From positions 62,001 to 126,000 of the forward strand of contig NZ_JACSNP010000006.1 of assembly GCF_016900045.1 (NCBI RefSeq): a stretch of 64,000 nucleotides of DNA, given 5' to 3'. Under the pieces are notes generated by a model. The model had not been told where the DNA came from, did no database searches, and saw only the letters and a list, made by a program, of their open reading frames with translations. Both the position numbers and the translations under genes were made by a program. Below are positions 26,747 to 34,808 of the stretch, piece after piece. Position 1 is the first letter of the stretch; every line of letters begins with the position of its first letter. The stretch is from Fusobacterium mortiferum (GTDB taxonomy: Bacteria; Fusobacteriota; Fusobacteriia; Fusobacteriales; Fusobacteriaceae).

Positions 26747-27577
26747 ATGGAAGTAGATATGCATATTCATACTCTAGAATCAGATGGGACATATACACCT
26801 GAAGAGATTATAGTGAGAGCTATAAAAAATAGAGTAGTAGCTTTGGCTATTACAGATCATGATACTGTTGCTGGGATAAAACAAGGAAAAGAGATAGTAA
26901 AGAAATATGGAGTAGAGTTTATAGAGGGAATAGAAGTATCTTGTAATGAAGAGGAGTTAGAGGTACATGTATTAGGGTACTACTTAAATCTTGATGATGA
27001 GAAGTTTCTAATGGAATTAGCTGAATTAGAAAAAGCTAGAGATGAAAGAAATAGAAGGATTATAGAGAAATTTGAAAAATTTGGTATAATAATAGATATA
27101 GAAGAGTTAAAAAGCTTCGCTCCTGGAAATATAATTAGTAGACTTCATTTTGCTAACTATCTATTAGAAAAAGGAGTTGTATCGACTAAAAATGAGGCTT
27201 TTGATAAGTATTTAGGTAGGAATGGAACTGCCTATGTTCCAAAGGAAAATTTTCCTCCAGAGAGAGCTGTGAAAATGATAAAAGATAATGGAGGATTTGT
27301 CTCTTTAGCTCATCCTAAATTAATCACTTTGAATGATGAAGTGTTAAATAAATTGATTTTAAAATTAAAAGAGTATGGCTTAGATGCTTTAGAAGCTCAG
27401 TATAGTTCTTTTTCAAAAATAGAGAAACAAAAGTATAAGAGGCTTGCTAAAAAATATGGGCTTCTAATAACTGGTGGTTCAGATTTTCATGGGGATAATA
27501 GAGAGGGAGTAGATTTGGGAGATGCTGGATTGGAGTACTCTCAGTTAGAAAGAATAAAAAAATATTTGAATAGATAG
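26747..27577 (+). CDS. PHP-domain phosphoesterase (RNase AM/TrpH-like)
   Basis: A 276-residue cytoplasmic PHP phosphoesterase. Metal ligands are visible in DMHIHTLESDGT at the N-terminus, AITDHDTV, IEVSCNE, HVLGYYL, LAHPK, and the final GGSDFHG. This layout matches the YciV/TrpH group, characterised as 3',5'-nucleotide bisphosphatase and 5'-3' exonuclease on RNA 5' ends (RNase AM). The length suits the family. It begins a likely operon with hldD (11-base gap) and uppP. Confidence 0.85.
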   Translation: MEVDMHIHTLESDGTYTPEEIIVRAIKNRVVALAITDHDTVAGIKQGKEIVKKYGVEFIEGIEVSCNEEELEVHVLGYYLNLDDEKFLMELAELEKARDERNRRIIEKFEKFGIIIDIEELKSFAPGNIISRLHFANYLLEKGVVSTKNEAFDKYLGRNGTAYVPKENFPPERAVKMIKDNGGFVSLAHPKLITLNDEVLNKLILKLKEYGLDALEAQYSSFSKIEKQKYKRLAKKYGLLITGGSDFHGDNREGVDLGDAGLEYSQLERIKKYLNR

Positions 27578-27588
27578 AGGAGGATAAT

Positions 27589-28587
27589 ATGATAATTGTA
27601 ACTGGTGCAGCAGGTATGATAGGTAGTGCAATGGTATGGAAATTAAATGAGATGGGAAGAAATGATATCATTGTTGTTGATAAATTAAGAACAGAGGAAA
27701 AATGGTTAAATTTAAGAAAGAGAGATTATGCAGATTGGGTAGATAGAGATGAGCTATTTAACTGGTTAGCTAATCCAGCTAATGCTGATAAGATAACAGG
27801 GGTAGTACATATGGGAGCTTGTTCAGCAACAACTGAGAGAGATGGAGATTTCCTAATGGAAAATAACTATGGATATAGTAAAAAACTTTGGGATTTCTGT
27901 GCAGCAAGACAGATACCATATGTTTATGCTTCATCAGCAGCTACTTATGGTGCTGGAGAGTTAGGGTATAATGATGATGTAACACCAGAGGAGTTAAAAA
28001 AATTACAACCTTTAAATAAATATGGATATTCAAAAAAGATATTTGATGACTGGGCTTTTAAACAAAGTATAGCTCCAAAACAATGGTGTGGTTTAAAATT
28101 CTTTAATGTGTATGGACCACAAGAGTATCACAAAGGAAGAATGGCTTCAATGGTATTCCATACATTCAATCAATATAGAGAAAATGGAGGAGTGAAGCTA
28201 TTTAAATCTCATAAAGAGGGATTTAAAGATGGAGAGCAATTAAGAGACTTTGTTTACTTAAAAGACGTAGTAGATGTAATGTATTTCTTATTAACTGAAA
28301 GGGTAGAATCAGGTGTATATAATATAGGTACTGGAGAGGCAAGAAGTTTCTTAGATTTATCTATGGCTACAATGAGAGCTGCTTCAAATAATCCAGAATT
28401 AAAAGTTGAAGATGTAGTAGAGTTTATTCCAATGCCAGAGGACTTAAGAGGAAGATATCAGTATTTTACACAGGCTTCTATGGAAAAATTAAAAAGAGCA
28501 GGATATACTAAGAAATTTACTTCACTAGAAGAGGGAGTAAAGGACTACGTTCAAAACTATTTAGCAAAAGAAGACTCATACTTATAG
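27589..28587 (+). CDS. hldD: ADP-L-glycero-D-manno-heptose-6-epimerase
   Basis: Produces the activated heptose for the lipopolysaccharide inner core, so the organism has an outer membrane with heptose-containing LPS. The 332-residue protein is an extended short-chain dehydrogenase: TGAAGMIGS nucleotide loop (the third residue is Ala instead of Gly in many homologues), HMGACSATTERDGD, ASSAATYG, the catalytic YGYSKK, NVYGPQEYHKG, and GEQLRDFVYLKDV. All HldD landmarks are present. GAGGAGG precedes the start. Other hld genes are not in the window. Confidence 0.95.
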   Translation: MIIVTGAAGMIGSAMVWKLNEMGRNDIIVVDKLRTEEKWLNLRKRDYADWVDRDELFNWLANPANADKITGVVHMGACSATTERDGDFLMENNYGYSKKLWDFCAARQIPYVYASSAATYGAGELGYNDDVTPEELKKLQPLNKYGYSKKIFDDWAFKQSIAPKQWCGLKFFNVYGPQEYHKGRMASMVFHTFNQYRENGGVKLFKSHKEGFKDGEQLRDFVYLKDVVDVMYFLLTERVESGVYNIGTGEARSFLDLSMATMRAASNNPELKVEDVVEFIPMPEDLRGRYQYFTQASMEKLKRAGYTKKFTSLEEGVKDYVQNYLAKEDSYL

Positions 28588-28599
28588 GGGGCTAGATAG

Positions 28600-29409
28600 A
28601 TGAATCCTTTTTTAATAGTTATAATACTAGGAATTGTAGAGGGAATGACAGAGTTTTTACCAGTTAGTAGTACTGGACATATGATCTTAGTTGAAAAATT
28701 TATAGGAAATGGAAATTTATCTAAAAATTTTATGGATAGTTTTCTTATAATTGTTCAATTAGGAGCTATTTTAGCAGTTGTTATATATTTTTGGAAAGAC
28801 TTGACTCCTTTTGTAGAAGATAAGAAGGCACTTGTTTCACGAATTAGGTTATGGGCAAAGGTTATAATAGGAGTTTTACCAGCTGCAATTGTAGGATTAT
28901 TATTAGATGATTACATATCAGCTTATTTTATGGATAATGTTTTTGTAGTTGCCACAACATTGATATTTTATGGAATTATTCTTATAGTTATAGAAAAATA
29001 TTATAAAACTAGTGGAAAAATTGATACTTTAGGAAAATTGAGTTATAAATTTGCTTTTATAATAGGTTTTTTCCAGTGCTTAGCAATGATACCTGGAACA
29101 TCGAGATCTGGGGCAACAATAATAGGAAGTTTACTTTTAGGATTATCTAGAGGAGTAGCTACAGAATTTTCATTTTTCTTAGCTATACCGACAATGTTTG
29201 GAGCGACACTATTAAAACTTATAAAGAATGGGTTAAATTTTACAGCTTTAGAGTGGCAATTGATAGGAGTTGGATCTTTAGTTTCCTTTGTTGTAGCTTA
29301 TCTTGTAATTAGATGGTTTATGGGATATATCAGAAAAAGAGATTTTATATTTTTTGGAGTATATAGAATTATCTTAGGAATTTTAGTATTATTAGTTTTG
29401 TTTTTATAA
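28600..29409 (+). CDS. uppP: undecaprenyl-diphosphatase UppP/BacA
   Basis: Dephosphorylates undecaprenyl pyrophosphate on the periplasmic side of the inner membrane, recycling the lipid carrier for peptidoglycan and LPS; overproduction gives bacitracin resistance in other bacteria. The 269-residue protein has about eight helices and both signatures: EGMTEFLPVSSTGHMIL near the N-terminus and PGTSRSGATI around residue 165. It lies 12 bases after hldD and closes the operon with a downstream hairpin. Confidence 0.95.
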   Translation: MNPFLIVIILGIVEGMTEFLPVSSTGHMILVEKFIGNGNLSKNFMDSFLIIVQLGAILAVVIYFWKDLTPFVEDKKALVSRIRLWAKVIIGVLPAAIVGLLLDDYISAYFMDNVFVVATTLIFYGIILIVIEKYYKTSGKIDTLGKLSYKFAFIIGFFQCLAMIPGTSRSGATIIGSLLLGLSRGVATEFSFFLAIPTMFGATLLKLIKNGLNFTALEWQLIGVGSLVSFVVAYLVIRWFMGYIRKRDFIFFGVYRIILGILVLLVLFL

Positions 29410-29417
29410 TCGAATCA

Positions 29418-29458
29418 AGAAAATGAAGGTGGGGCGAAAGAACGCTCCATTTTCAAAT
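29418..29458 (+). terminator. terminator after uppP
   Basis: A GAAAATG..TGGGGCG arm (29419-29436) pairs with CGCTCCATTTTC (29443-29454), with one wobble and a bulge; the tail is weak in T. Confidence 0.55.
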
Positions 29459-29482
29459 TAAAAATATATAAAAATAAATTAA

Positions 29483-29527
29483 AACATATGTAATTATTTT
29501 GAACTATTTTAATAGTTATGATATAAT
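29483..29527 (+). promoter_or_regulatory. promoter of the YcdX-like PHP gene
   Basis: TTGAAC at 29499-29504, 17-bp spacer, TATAAT at 29522-29527 with TGA before it. The spacer contains the inverted repeat AACTA..TAGTT (29502-29517). ACATATGTAATT, just upstream of the -35, recurs before the promoter at 30313. Confidence 0.7.
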
Positions 29528-29551
29528 ATTAAAGTTAAGAAAGGAGGAAAA

Positions 29552-30289
29552 ATGAGATACCTTATTGATTTACATATACATACAAATGTTAACCCACATG
29601 CTTACAGTACTCTAGAAGAGAACATAAGAAGTGCTCAAGAAAAGGGAATGAGGGTAATAGCTATTACTAATCATGGACCAGCACTACAAGATTCACCACA
29701 TTGGTGGAGTTTGGTAAATATGAGAGTTATACCTGAGTATGTAGGTGATTTGAGAGTTTTAAAGGGAGTAGAAACTAACATAATTGATGAAAATGGAAAT
29801 TTTGATATAAATCAAAGAATATATGATGTAATGGATATTATTCTATGTGGACTTCATACAGTTGAAGCCTATGGAGACCCTAGTGATATCATAAAAAATA
29901 CAAGAGCTGTAATTAATATGATCAGAAGTCAGAAAATAGATATCATGGTGCATTTAGGAAATCCACAATTTCCATTAGAGTATGAGTTAGTAGTACAAGA
30001 AGCTGTAAAGGCTGGAGTTGCTATCGAGATTAATAATTCTTCTTTAAAAAATTCAAGAAAAGGATCAAGACCAAATTGTAAAAAAATATTGGAGCTTTGT
30101 AAAAATTATGAAGCAATGGTTAGCTTGGGTACAGATTCACATATTTCGTATGATATAGGAGAATTTAAAGAAGCTCAATTATTAATAGAAGAGGTAGGTT
30201 ATCCAGTTGAGAGTATAATTAATTACTCTATGAAAAATTTAGATAAATTTTTAGAAAATAGAAGAAAAAAAAGAGTTATTAAAATTTAA
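29552..30289 (+). CDS. PHP-domain phosphatase, YcdX-like
   Basis: A 245-residue PHP phosphatase with trinuclear-zinc ligands in LIDLHIHTNVNPHAYST, ITNHGP, GVETNI, GLHTVE, MVHLGNP and LGTDSHISY. This pattern is that of YcdX rather than the TrpH-like gene 2 kb upstream. YcdX is needed for swarming in E. coli, but its physiological substrate is unsettled. AAGGAGG precedes the ATG. It has its own promoter, and the next gene also starts from its own promoter. Confidence 0.85.
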   Translation: MRYLIDLHIHTNVNPHAYSTLEENIRSAQEKGMRVIAITNHGPALQDSPHWWSLVNMRVIPEYVGDLRVLKGVETNIIDENGNFDINQRIYDVMDIILCGLHTVEAYGDPSDIIKNTRAVINMIRSQKIDIMVHLGNPQFPLEYELVVQEAVKAGVAIEINNSSLKNSRKGSRPNCKKILELCKNYEAMVSLGTDSHISYDIGEFKEAQLLIEEVGYPVESIINYSMKNLDKFLENRRKKRVIKI

Positions 30290-30295
30290 AAAATA

Positions 30296-30341
30296 CATAT
30301 GTAATTTATTTCTTTACTAATATAATAACACGTGTTATAAT
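30296..30341 (+). promoter_or_regulatory. promoter and palindrome of the nitronate monooxygenase-fabK operon
   Basis: TTTACT at 30313-30318, 17-bp spacer, TATAAT at 30336-30341. The perfect palindrome TAACACGTGTTA (30326-30337) fills the spacer and enters the -10, an ideal repressor position. ACATATGTAATT upstream is shared with the preceding PHP promoter. Confidence 0.65.
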
Positions 30342-30375
30342 TTACCTAGAGTTATTTTAGGAGGTAGATTTTAAT

Positions 30376-31314
30376 ATGGTTAAAATAGGAGATTTAGAGA
30401 TAAAAGTACCAATAATTCAAGGTGGAATGGCTATTAGAGTATCTATGGCAAAATTGGCAGCAGCTGTAGCCAATGAAGGTGGATTAGGAGTAATAGCAGG
30501 AACAACATTATCTACAGATGAATTAAAGGCTGAGATAAAAAAAGCAAGAGATATGATTACAAACCAAGGCGGAGCATTGGGAGTAAACGTAATGTATGCT
30601 GTTTCAAATTTTATGGATTTAGTAAAAGCTTCGATAGAAGCTGGGATAGATGTGATTATATTTGGTGCTGGATTTTCAAGAGATATATTTGAAGTTGTGA
30701 AAGGAACAGGAGTAAAAGTAATTCCAATAGTATCTACATTAAAACTTGCAAAGATTTCACAAAAACTTGGAGCTGATGCAATAGTTGTAGAGGGAGGAAA
30801 TGCCGGAGGACATCTAGGAACAGATTTAGACTCTTGGGATATAATGGAAGAGATTACTCAAAATATAGATATACCAGTATTTGGTGCAGGAGGGGTTATC
30901 ACTCCAGAAGATGCACAAAGAATGCTGTCATTAGGAGTTGACGGAGTACAGATGGGAAGTAGATTTGTTGCTTCTGAGGAATGTGAAGTCGATGATTTTT
31001 TCAAAAATATGTATGTAAATGCAAAAGAGGGTGATATTGTTGAAATGATGAGTTCAGCAGGATTACCAGCTAATGCTATTATGAGTCCCTTTGTTCAAAA
31101 AATCTTAGATGATAATCCAGATAGACCAACACATTGTGTAAAATGTTTAAAAAAATGTACATATAAGTTTTGTGTAAATGAAAGATTAGTAAGAGGTCAT
31201 GATGGAGACTATGAAGGTGGAATTTTCTTCGCAGGAAGAGATGCATGGAAGATCAATGAAATTCTTTCAGTACACGAGATATTTAATAGATTTAAAAAAG
31301 TATTTAAAGAATAA
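30376..31314 (+). CDS. nitronate monooxygenase family flavoprotein
   Basis: A 312-residue FMN-dependent TIM-barrel enzyme of the nitronate monooxygenase/2-nitropropane dioxygenase group: IQGGMAIRVS at the N-terminus, GVNVMY, VVEGGNAGGHLG, FGAGGV, GVQMGSRFVAS. It carries a cysteine cluster, HCVKCLKKCTYKFC, near residue 260, found in the clostridial type and absent from FabK. It oxidises nitronates or acts as a related flavin reductase; physiological role is uncertain. It lies 21 bases before fabK, so the two homologous flavoproteins form an operon. Confidence 0.85.
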   Translation: MVKIGDLEIKVPIIQGGMAIRVSMAKLAAAVANEGGLGVIAGTTLSTDELKAEIKKARDMITNQGGALGVNVMYAVSNFMDLVKASIEAGIDVIIFGAGFSRDIFEVVKGTGVKVIPIVSTLKLAKISQKLGADAIVVEGGNAGGHLGTDLDSWDIMEEITQNIDIPVFGAGGVITPEDAQRMLSLGVDGVQMGSRFVASEECEVDDFFKNMYVNAKEGDIVEMMSSAGLPANAIMSPFVQKILDDNPDRPTHCVKCLKKCTYKFCVNERLVRGHDGDYEGGIFFAGRDAWKINEILSVHEIFNRFKKVFKE

Positions 31315-31335
31315 GAATTGAACTTAGGAGGCTTT

Positions 31336-32289
31336 ATGGAAAATAACAAAATCTGTAAACTACTGGGAATAAAATACCCAATATTTCAAGGAGCTATGGC
31401 ATGGATAGCTAATGGTAACCTAGCAGGACATGTATCAAAGGATGGAGGATTAGGAATCATAGCTGGTGGAGGAATGCCAGTTGATGTTTTAAGACAAGAG
31501 ATAAGAAAAGTAAAATCAATAACTTCTAATCCATTTGGAGTAAATTTAATGCTTATGATGGCAGATGTCGAAAAGCAGATAGATGTGTGTATTGAAGAGG
31601 GAGTACCAGTAGTAACAACAGGAGCAGGGAACCCAGGACCTTATATGGAAAAATTAAAAGCAGCAGGAATAAAGGTTATCCCAGTAATTCCTTCTGTAGC
31701 ACTTGCTAAAAGAATGGAGAAAATAGGAGCAGACGCTATAATAGCTGAAGGAATGGAAGGTGGAGGACATATCGGAACTATCACTACTATGTCACTAGTT
31801 CCTCAAGTTGTAGAGGCTGTAAATATTCCAGTAATAGCAGCAGGAGGGATAGCTGGAGGAAAACAATTCTTAGCGGCACTTTCATTAGGAGCTGAAGGAA
31901 TTCAAGTTGGAACAAAATTCTTAGTAGCTAATGAGTGTACTGTACATGAAAATTATAAAAATGCAATATTAAAAGCTAAGGATAGATCAACAGTTTCAAC
32001 TGGAAATTATACTGGGCATCCTGTAAGAGTTATTGAAAATAAGTTTGCTAAACAAATATTAGAGATGGAAAAAGTAGGAGCTCCTAAAGAGGAGATTGAA
32101 CAATTAGGAACAGGAAAACTAAGACTTGCTGTTGTAGATGGAGATGTTGAGAACGGAAGTGTTATGGCAGGGCAAGTTGCAGCAATGGTAAATGAACCTA
32201 TGAGTACAAAAGAGATATTAGAAGGATTTATGAGAGAGCTAGAAGAAGAAAAAGTAAAACTAGCTGAAAGAATGAATTCTTGGAAGTAA
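31336..32289 (+). CDS. fabK: enoyl-ACP reductase II FabK
   Basis: Catalyses the last reduction of each fatty-acid elongation cycle using FMN and NAD(P)H, and is insensitive to triclosan. The 317-residue protein shows [72 protein letters not shown]: the FabK form. The C-terminal EILEGF..ELEEE also fits. ATG at 31336 has AGGAGG upstream; an earlier ATG at 31318 would put that site inside the gene. The rest of the fab cluster is not in this window. Confidence 0.92.
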   Translation: MENNKICKLLGIKYPIFQGAMAWIANGNLAGHVSKDGGLGIIAGGGMPVDVLRQEIRKVKSITSNPFGVNLMLMMADVEKQIDVCIEEGVPVVTTGAGNPGPYMEKLKAAGIKVIPVIPSVALAKRMEKIGADAIIAEGMEGGGHIGTITTMSLVPQVVEAVNIPVIAAGGIAGGKQFLAALSLGAEGIQVGTKFLVANECTVHENYKNAILKAKDRSTVSTGNYTGHPVRVIENKFAKQILEMEKVGAPKEEIEQLGTGKLRLAVVDGDVENGSVMAGQVAAMVNEPMSTKEILEGFMRELEEEKVKLAERMNSWK

Positions 32290-32318
32290 TCTTTAATAGA
32301 AATTAAAATTTAAAAATA

Positions 32319-32395
32319 GAAAAGGAGAGAAATTCACTTTTATAATTATTGGATAAACAATAGTTATAAGAAGTAAGAGTATCTCCTTTTATTAT
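32319..32395 (+). terminator. long hairpin after fabK
   Basis: AAAAGGAGA at 32320-32328 pairs with TCTCCTTTT at 32382-32390, enclosing a second hairpin with TTATAATTATTG/CAATAGTTATAA arms. A T/A-rich tail follows. The branched form is longer than most terminators here. Confidence 0.65.
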
Positions 32396-32454
32396 TTATA
32401 TTAAAAAATTATTTTTCAATTTGATAAGATAGATTCTATTATAGCTAATTTCTG

Positions 32455-32483
32455 TTGAAATCAATTATTCTCTATGGTACAAT
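32455..32483 (+). promoter_or_regulatory. promoter of the membrane protein-maf-mreB unit
   Basis: TTGAAA at 32455-32460, 17-bp spacer, TACAAT at 32478-32483 with TGG before it. Confidence 0.65.
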
Positions 32484-32515
32484 ATGATGTATAGTAAAAA
32501 AATGAAGAGGGAGAA

Positions 32516-33136
32516 ATGAAGGATTTTTCTATTTTAATTCAATTGAGATTTATTTATGTTTATATGCTTATTTATACAATTATTGGTTATTTTTATGAAA
32601 GTTATCTAAAAAAAATTGGTTTATACTCATTTTTAGAAACATATTTTGGAGTAACTTTTTTTATTGTATTTTTATTAGCTATATTAAATATTTATTATTT
32701 TTTTATAAAATGTAATAGGAAAAAAATGGTATATAATATAAGGATTTTCTTTTTATATATTCTAATCATAAGTATTATATTTTTGTGTTTTATGTATAGT
32801 TTAGATATTCCTTTTAAAAAGCAGTTAGCTAATGATGAATTATTACAAAAAAGTATAGAATTAATTTTTTATAGAAAGAAATTTGGATTAATAACTACGT
32901 TTATTTTTGATTTATTAATATCAAAAGTTCAATTTTTATATCTATATATAACTTTTTACATTCTGGCTTTCCTCTCTTTTTTCTTTATAGGAGCAAAGAG
33001 TATTAGAAGAGTCATTACAAAAATAATAGTAATAAGAAAATTAAAAAAGAAGATGGAAGCTGATAGAAAGGCACTTCAAGAACAGATAAGGTTAATGGAG
33101 TTATTAGAAGAGAAAGAGAGATTAAAAGAAGAGTAA
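32516..33136 (+). CDS. hypothetical membrane protein with C-terminal coiled coil
   Basis: A 206-residue protein, not recognised as a named family. It has four hydrophobic segments at roughly residues 9-27, 43-64, 75-93 and 122-160, with long aromatic-rich loops. The last 40 residues (KLKKKMEADRKALQEQIRLM and on) form a charged amphipathic helix likely to coil and face the cytoplasm. It opens the operon with maf and mreB, 15 bases before maf. GAAGAGGGAG precedes the ATG. The link to mreB makes a cell-shape or envelope role possible, but only by position. Confidence 0.7.
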   Translation: MKDFSILIQLRFIYVYMLIYTIIGYFYESYLKKIGLYSFLETYFGVTFFIVFLLAILNIYYFFIKCNRKKMVYNIRIFFLYILIISIIFLCFMYSLDIPFKKQLANDELLQKSIELIFYRKKFGLITTFIFDLLISKVQFLYLYITFYILAFLSFFFIGAKSIRRVITKIIVIRKLKKKMEADRKALQEQIRLMELLEEKERLKEE

Positions 33137-33151
33137 AGGAGGACTAAAAAG

Positions 33152-33730
33152 ATGATATTGGCATCTAAATCTCCAAGAAGAAAAGAGATATTAGAAAATA
33201 TTGGATTTAATTTAGTGATAAAAAGCGAAGAAATAGAAGAGATAAGTGATAAGATAGAGGTAGTAGAGAAAATAAAGGATATAGCATATAAAAAAGTATA
33301 TGCAGTAGCAGAAAAATATTCATCAGAGTATGTAGTTGGGGCTGATACAATAGTTGAAGTAGATGGTGAAATTATAGGAAAACCTAAAAATGAGATAGAG
33401 GCAAAGAGAATATTAGAAAAACTATCGAATAGAAGCCACAATGTTATAACTGCTTTCTCATTTATAAATCTAGAAAAAAATATATCTATTATTGATGCTA
33501 AGATAACTAAGGTATATTTTAAAAAACTTTCTTCAGAGATGATAGATTGGTATATAGCAACTGGAGAGCCAATGGATAAAGCTGGTGCTTATGGAATACA
33601 AGATAAAGGTTCGATATTTGTAGAGAAGATAGAGGGAGACTTCTTTACAGTAATGGGATTTCCAATAGAGAGGTTTATGGAAAGGTTAGCAGAGATAGGA
33701 ATAAAATTAAAAGATATTGCAAAAATATAA
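33152..33730 (+). CDS. maf: Maf family nucleotide pyrophosphatase
   Basis: A 192-residue cytoplasmic Maf-type enzyme that hydrolyses non-canonical or excess nucleoside triphosphates (dTTP/UTP pyrophosphatase activity in YhdE-type members). The N-terminus ILASKSPRRKEIL, VVGADTIVEVDGEIIGKP and GAYGIQDKGSIFVEKIEG are the family signatures. It is 15 bases after a membrane-protein gene and 12 before mreB; the maf-mreB order is widely conserved and associates Maf with division and shape genes. AAAGGAGG precedes the ATG. Confidence 0.93.
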   Translation: MILASKSPRRKEILENIGFNLVIKSEEIEEISDKIEVVEKIKDIAYKKVYAVAEKYSSEYVVGADTIVEVDGEIIGKPKNEIEAKRILEKLSNRSHNVITAFSFINLEKNISIIDAKITKVYFKKLSSEMIDWYIATGEPMDKAGAYGIQDKGSIFVEKIEGDFFTVMGFPIERFMERLAEIGIKLKDIAKI

Positions 33731-33742
33731 TAGAGGTGAAAA

Positions 33743-34789
33743 ATGAAAAAGATACTTAACAGATTTTTAGGAATATTTTCAGAAGATTTAGGAATAGATT
33801 TAGGGACATCAAATACACTTATATGTGTAAAAAATAAAGGGGTAATACTGAATGAGCCTTCAGTAGTAGCTTTAAACATGAAGACAAAGGATGTTTTTGA
33901 AGTGGGAGAGAGAGCTAAATTGATGCTTGGAAGAACACCAGGAAATATCCAAACAATAAGACCTTTAAAAAATGGAGTTATAGCAGATTATGAAGTAACT
34001 GAAAGAATGATAAGAAATTTTTTAAAGAAGATAAATACAAAGAAGGGATTGTCAAGTCCTAGAGTTATAATCTGTGTACCAGCAGGGGTAACTCAAGTAG
34101 AAAAAAGAGCAGTTATAGATGTTACAAGAGAAGCTGGAGCTAGAGAGGCTTACTTAATAGAGGAACCAATGGCAGCAGCTATAGGAATAGGACTTAATAT
34201 ATTTGAACCTGAAGGAAACCTAATAATAGATATTGGAGGTGGAACTTCAGAGATAGCTGTAATATCATTAGGAGGAATAGTAAAAACTTCATCTTTTAGA
34301 GTAGCTGGAGATAGATTTGATACAACTATTATAGATTATGTAAGACAAAAACATAATCTTCTAATAGGAGAAAGAACAGCTGAAGAGATAAAGAAAAAGA
34401 TAGGTGCTGTAATAGAGTTAGAAGAGGAAGAGTGTATCGAAATAAGTGGAAGAAACGCTTTAAATGGACTTCCAAGAGATATAAAGATCTGTTCTTCAGA
34501 GATAGTAGAGGCTTTAGGAGATTTAGTTCAACAGATAATAGAAGAGGTGAAAGTTGTTCTAGAAAAAACTCCACCTGAATTATCATCAGATATCAAGAGA
34601 AAAGGAATATATATAACTGGAGGGGGAGCACTATTAAGAGGAATAGATAAGAAAATATCAGAAAATTTAAATCTAAATGTAACAGTTTCAGAAGATCCTT
34701 TAAATTCAGTTATAAATGGAATACAGGTTCTACTTAAGAATTTTGAAGTTTATAAGAAAGTATTAATCTCTCCAGAGAGTGATTATTAA
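33743..34789 (+). CDS. mreB: rod-shape-determining protein MreB
   Basis: A 348-residue actin homologue that polymerises below the inner membrane and organises lateral wall synthesis. It has the phosphate-1 loop DLGTSNTLI, VPAGVTQVEKRAV, EPMAAAIG, the phosphate-2 loop DIGGGTSEIAV, and the adenosine loop TGGGALLRG. The N-terminal RFLGIF before the actin fold may be a membrane-binding helix. mreC and mreD do not follow; instead an exported protein of unknown function comes 19 bases downstream. AGAGGTG precedes the ATG. Confidence 0.95.
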   Translation: MKKILNRFLGIFSEDLGIDLGTSNTLICVKNKGVILNEPSVVALNMKTKDVFEVGERAKLMLGRTPGNIQTIRPLKNGVIADYEVTERMIRNFLKKINTKKGLSSPRVIICVPAGVTQVEKRAVIDVTREAGAREAYLIEEPMAAAIGIGLNIFEPEGNLIIDIGGGTSEIAVISLGGIVKTSSFRVAGDRFDTTIIDYVRQKHNLLIGERTAEEIKKKIGAVIELEEEECIEISGRNALNGLPRDIKICSSEIVEALGDLVQQIIEEVKVVLEKTPPELSSDIKRKGIYITGGGALLRGIDKKISENLNLNVTVSEDPLNSVINGIQVLLKNFEVYKKVLISPESDY

Positions 34790-34808
34790 TTTTAGAAAGA
34801 GGGAATAT

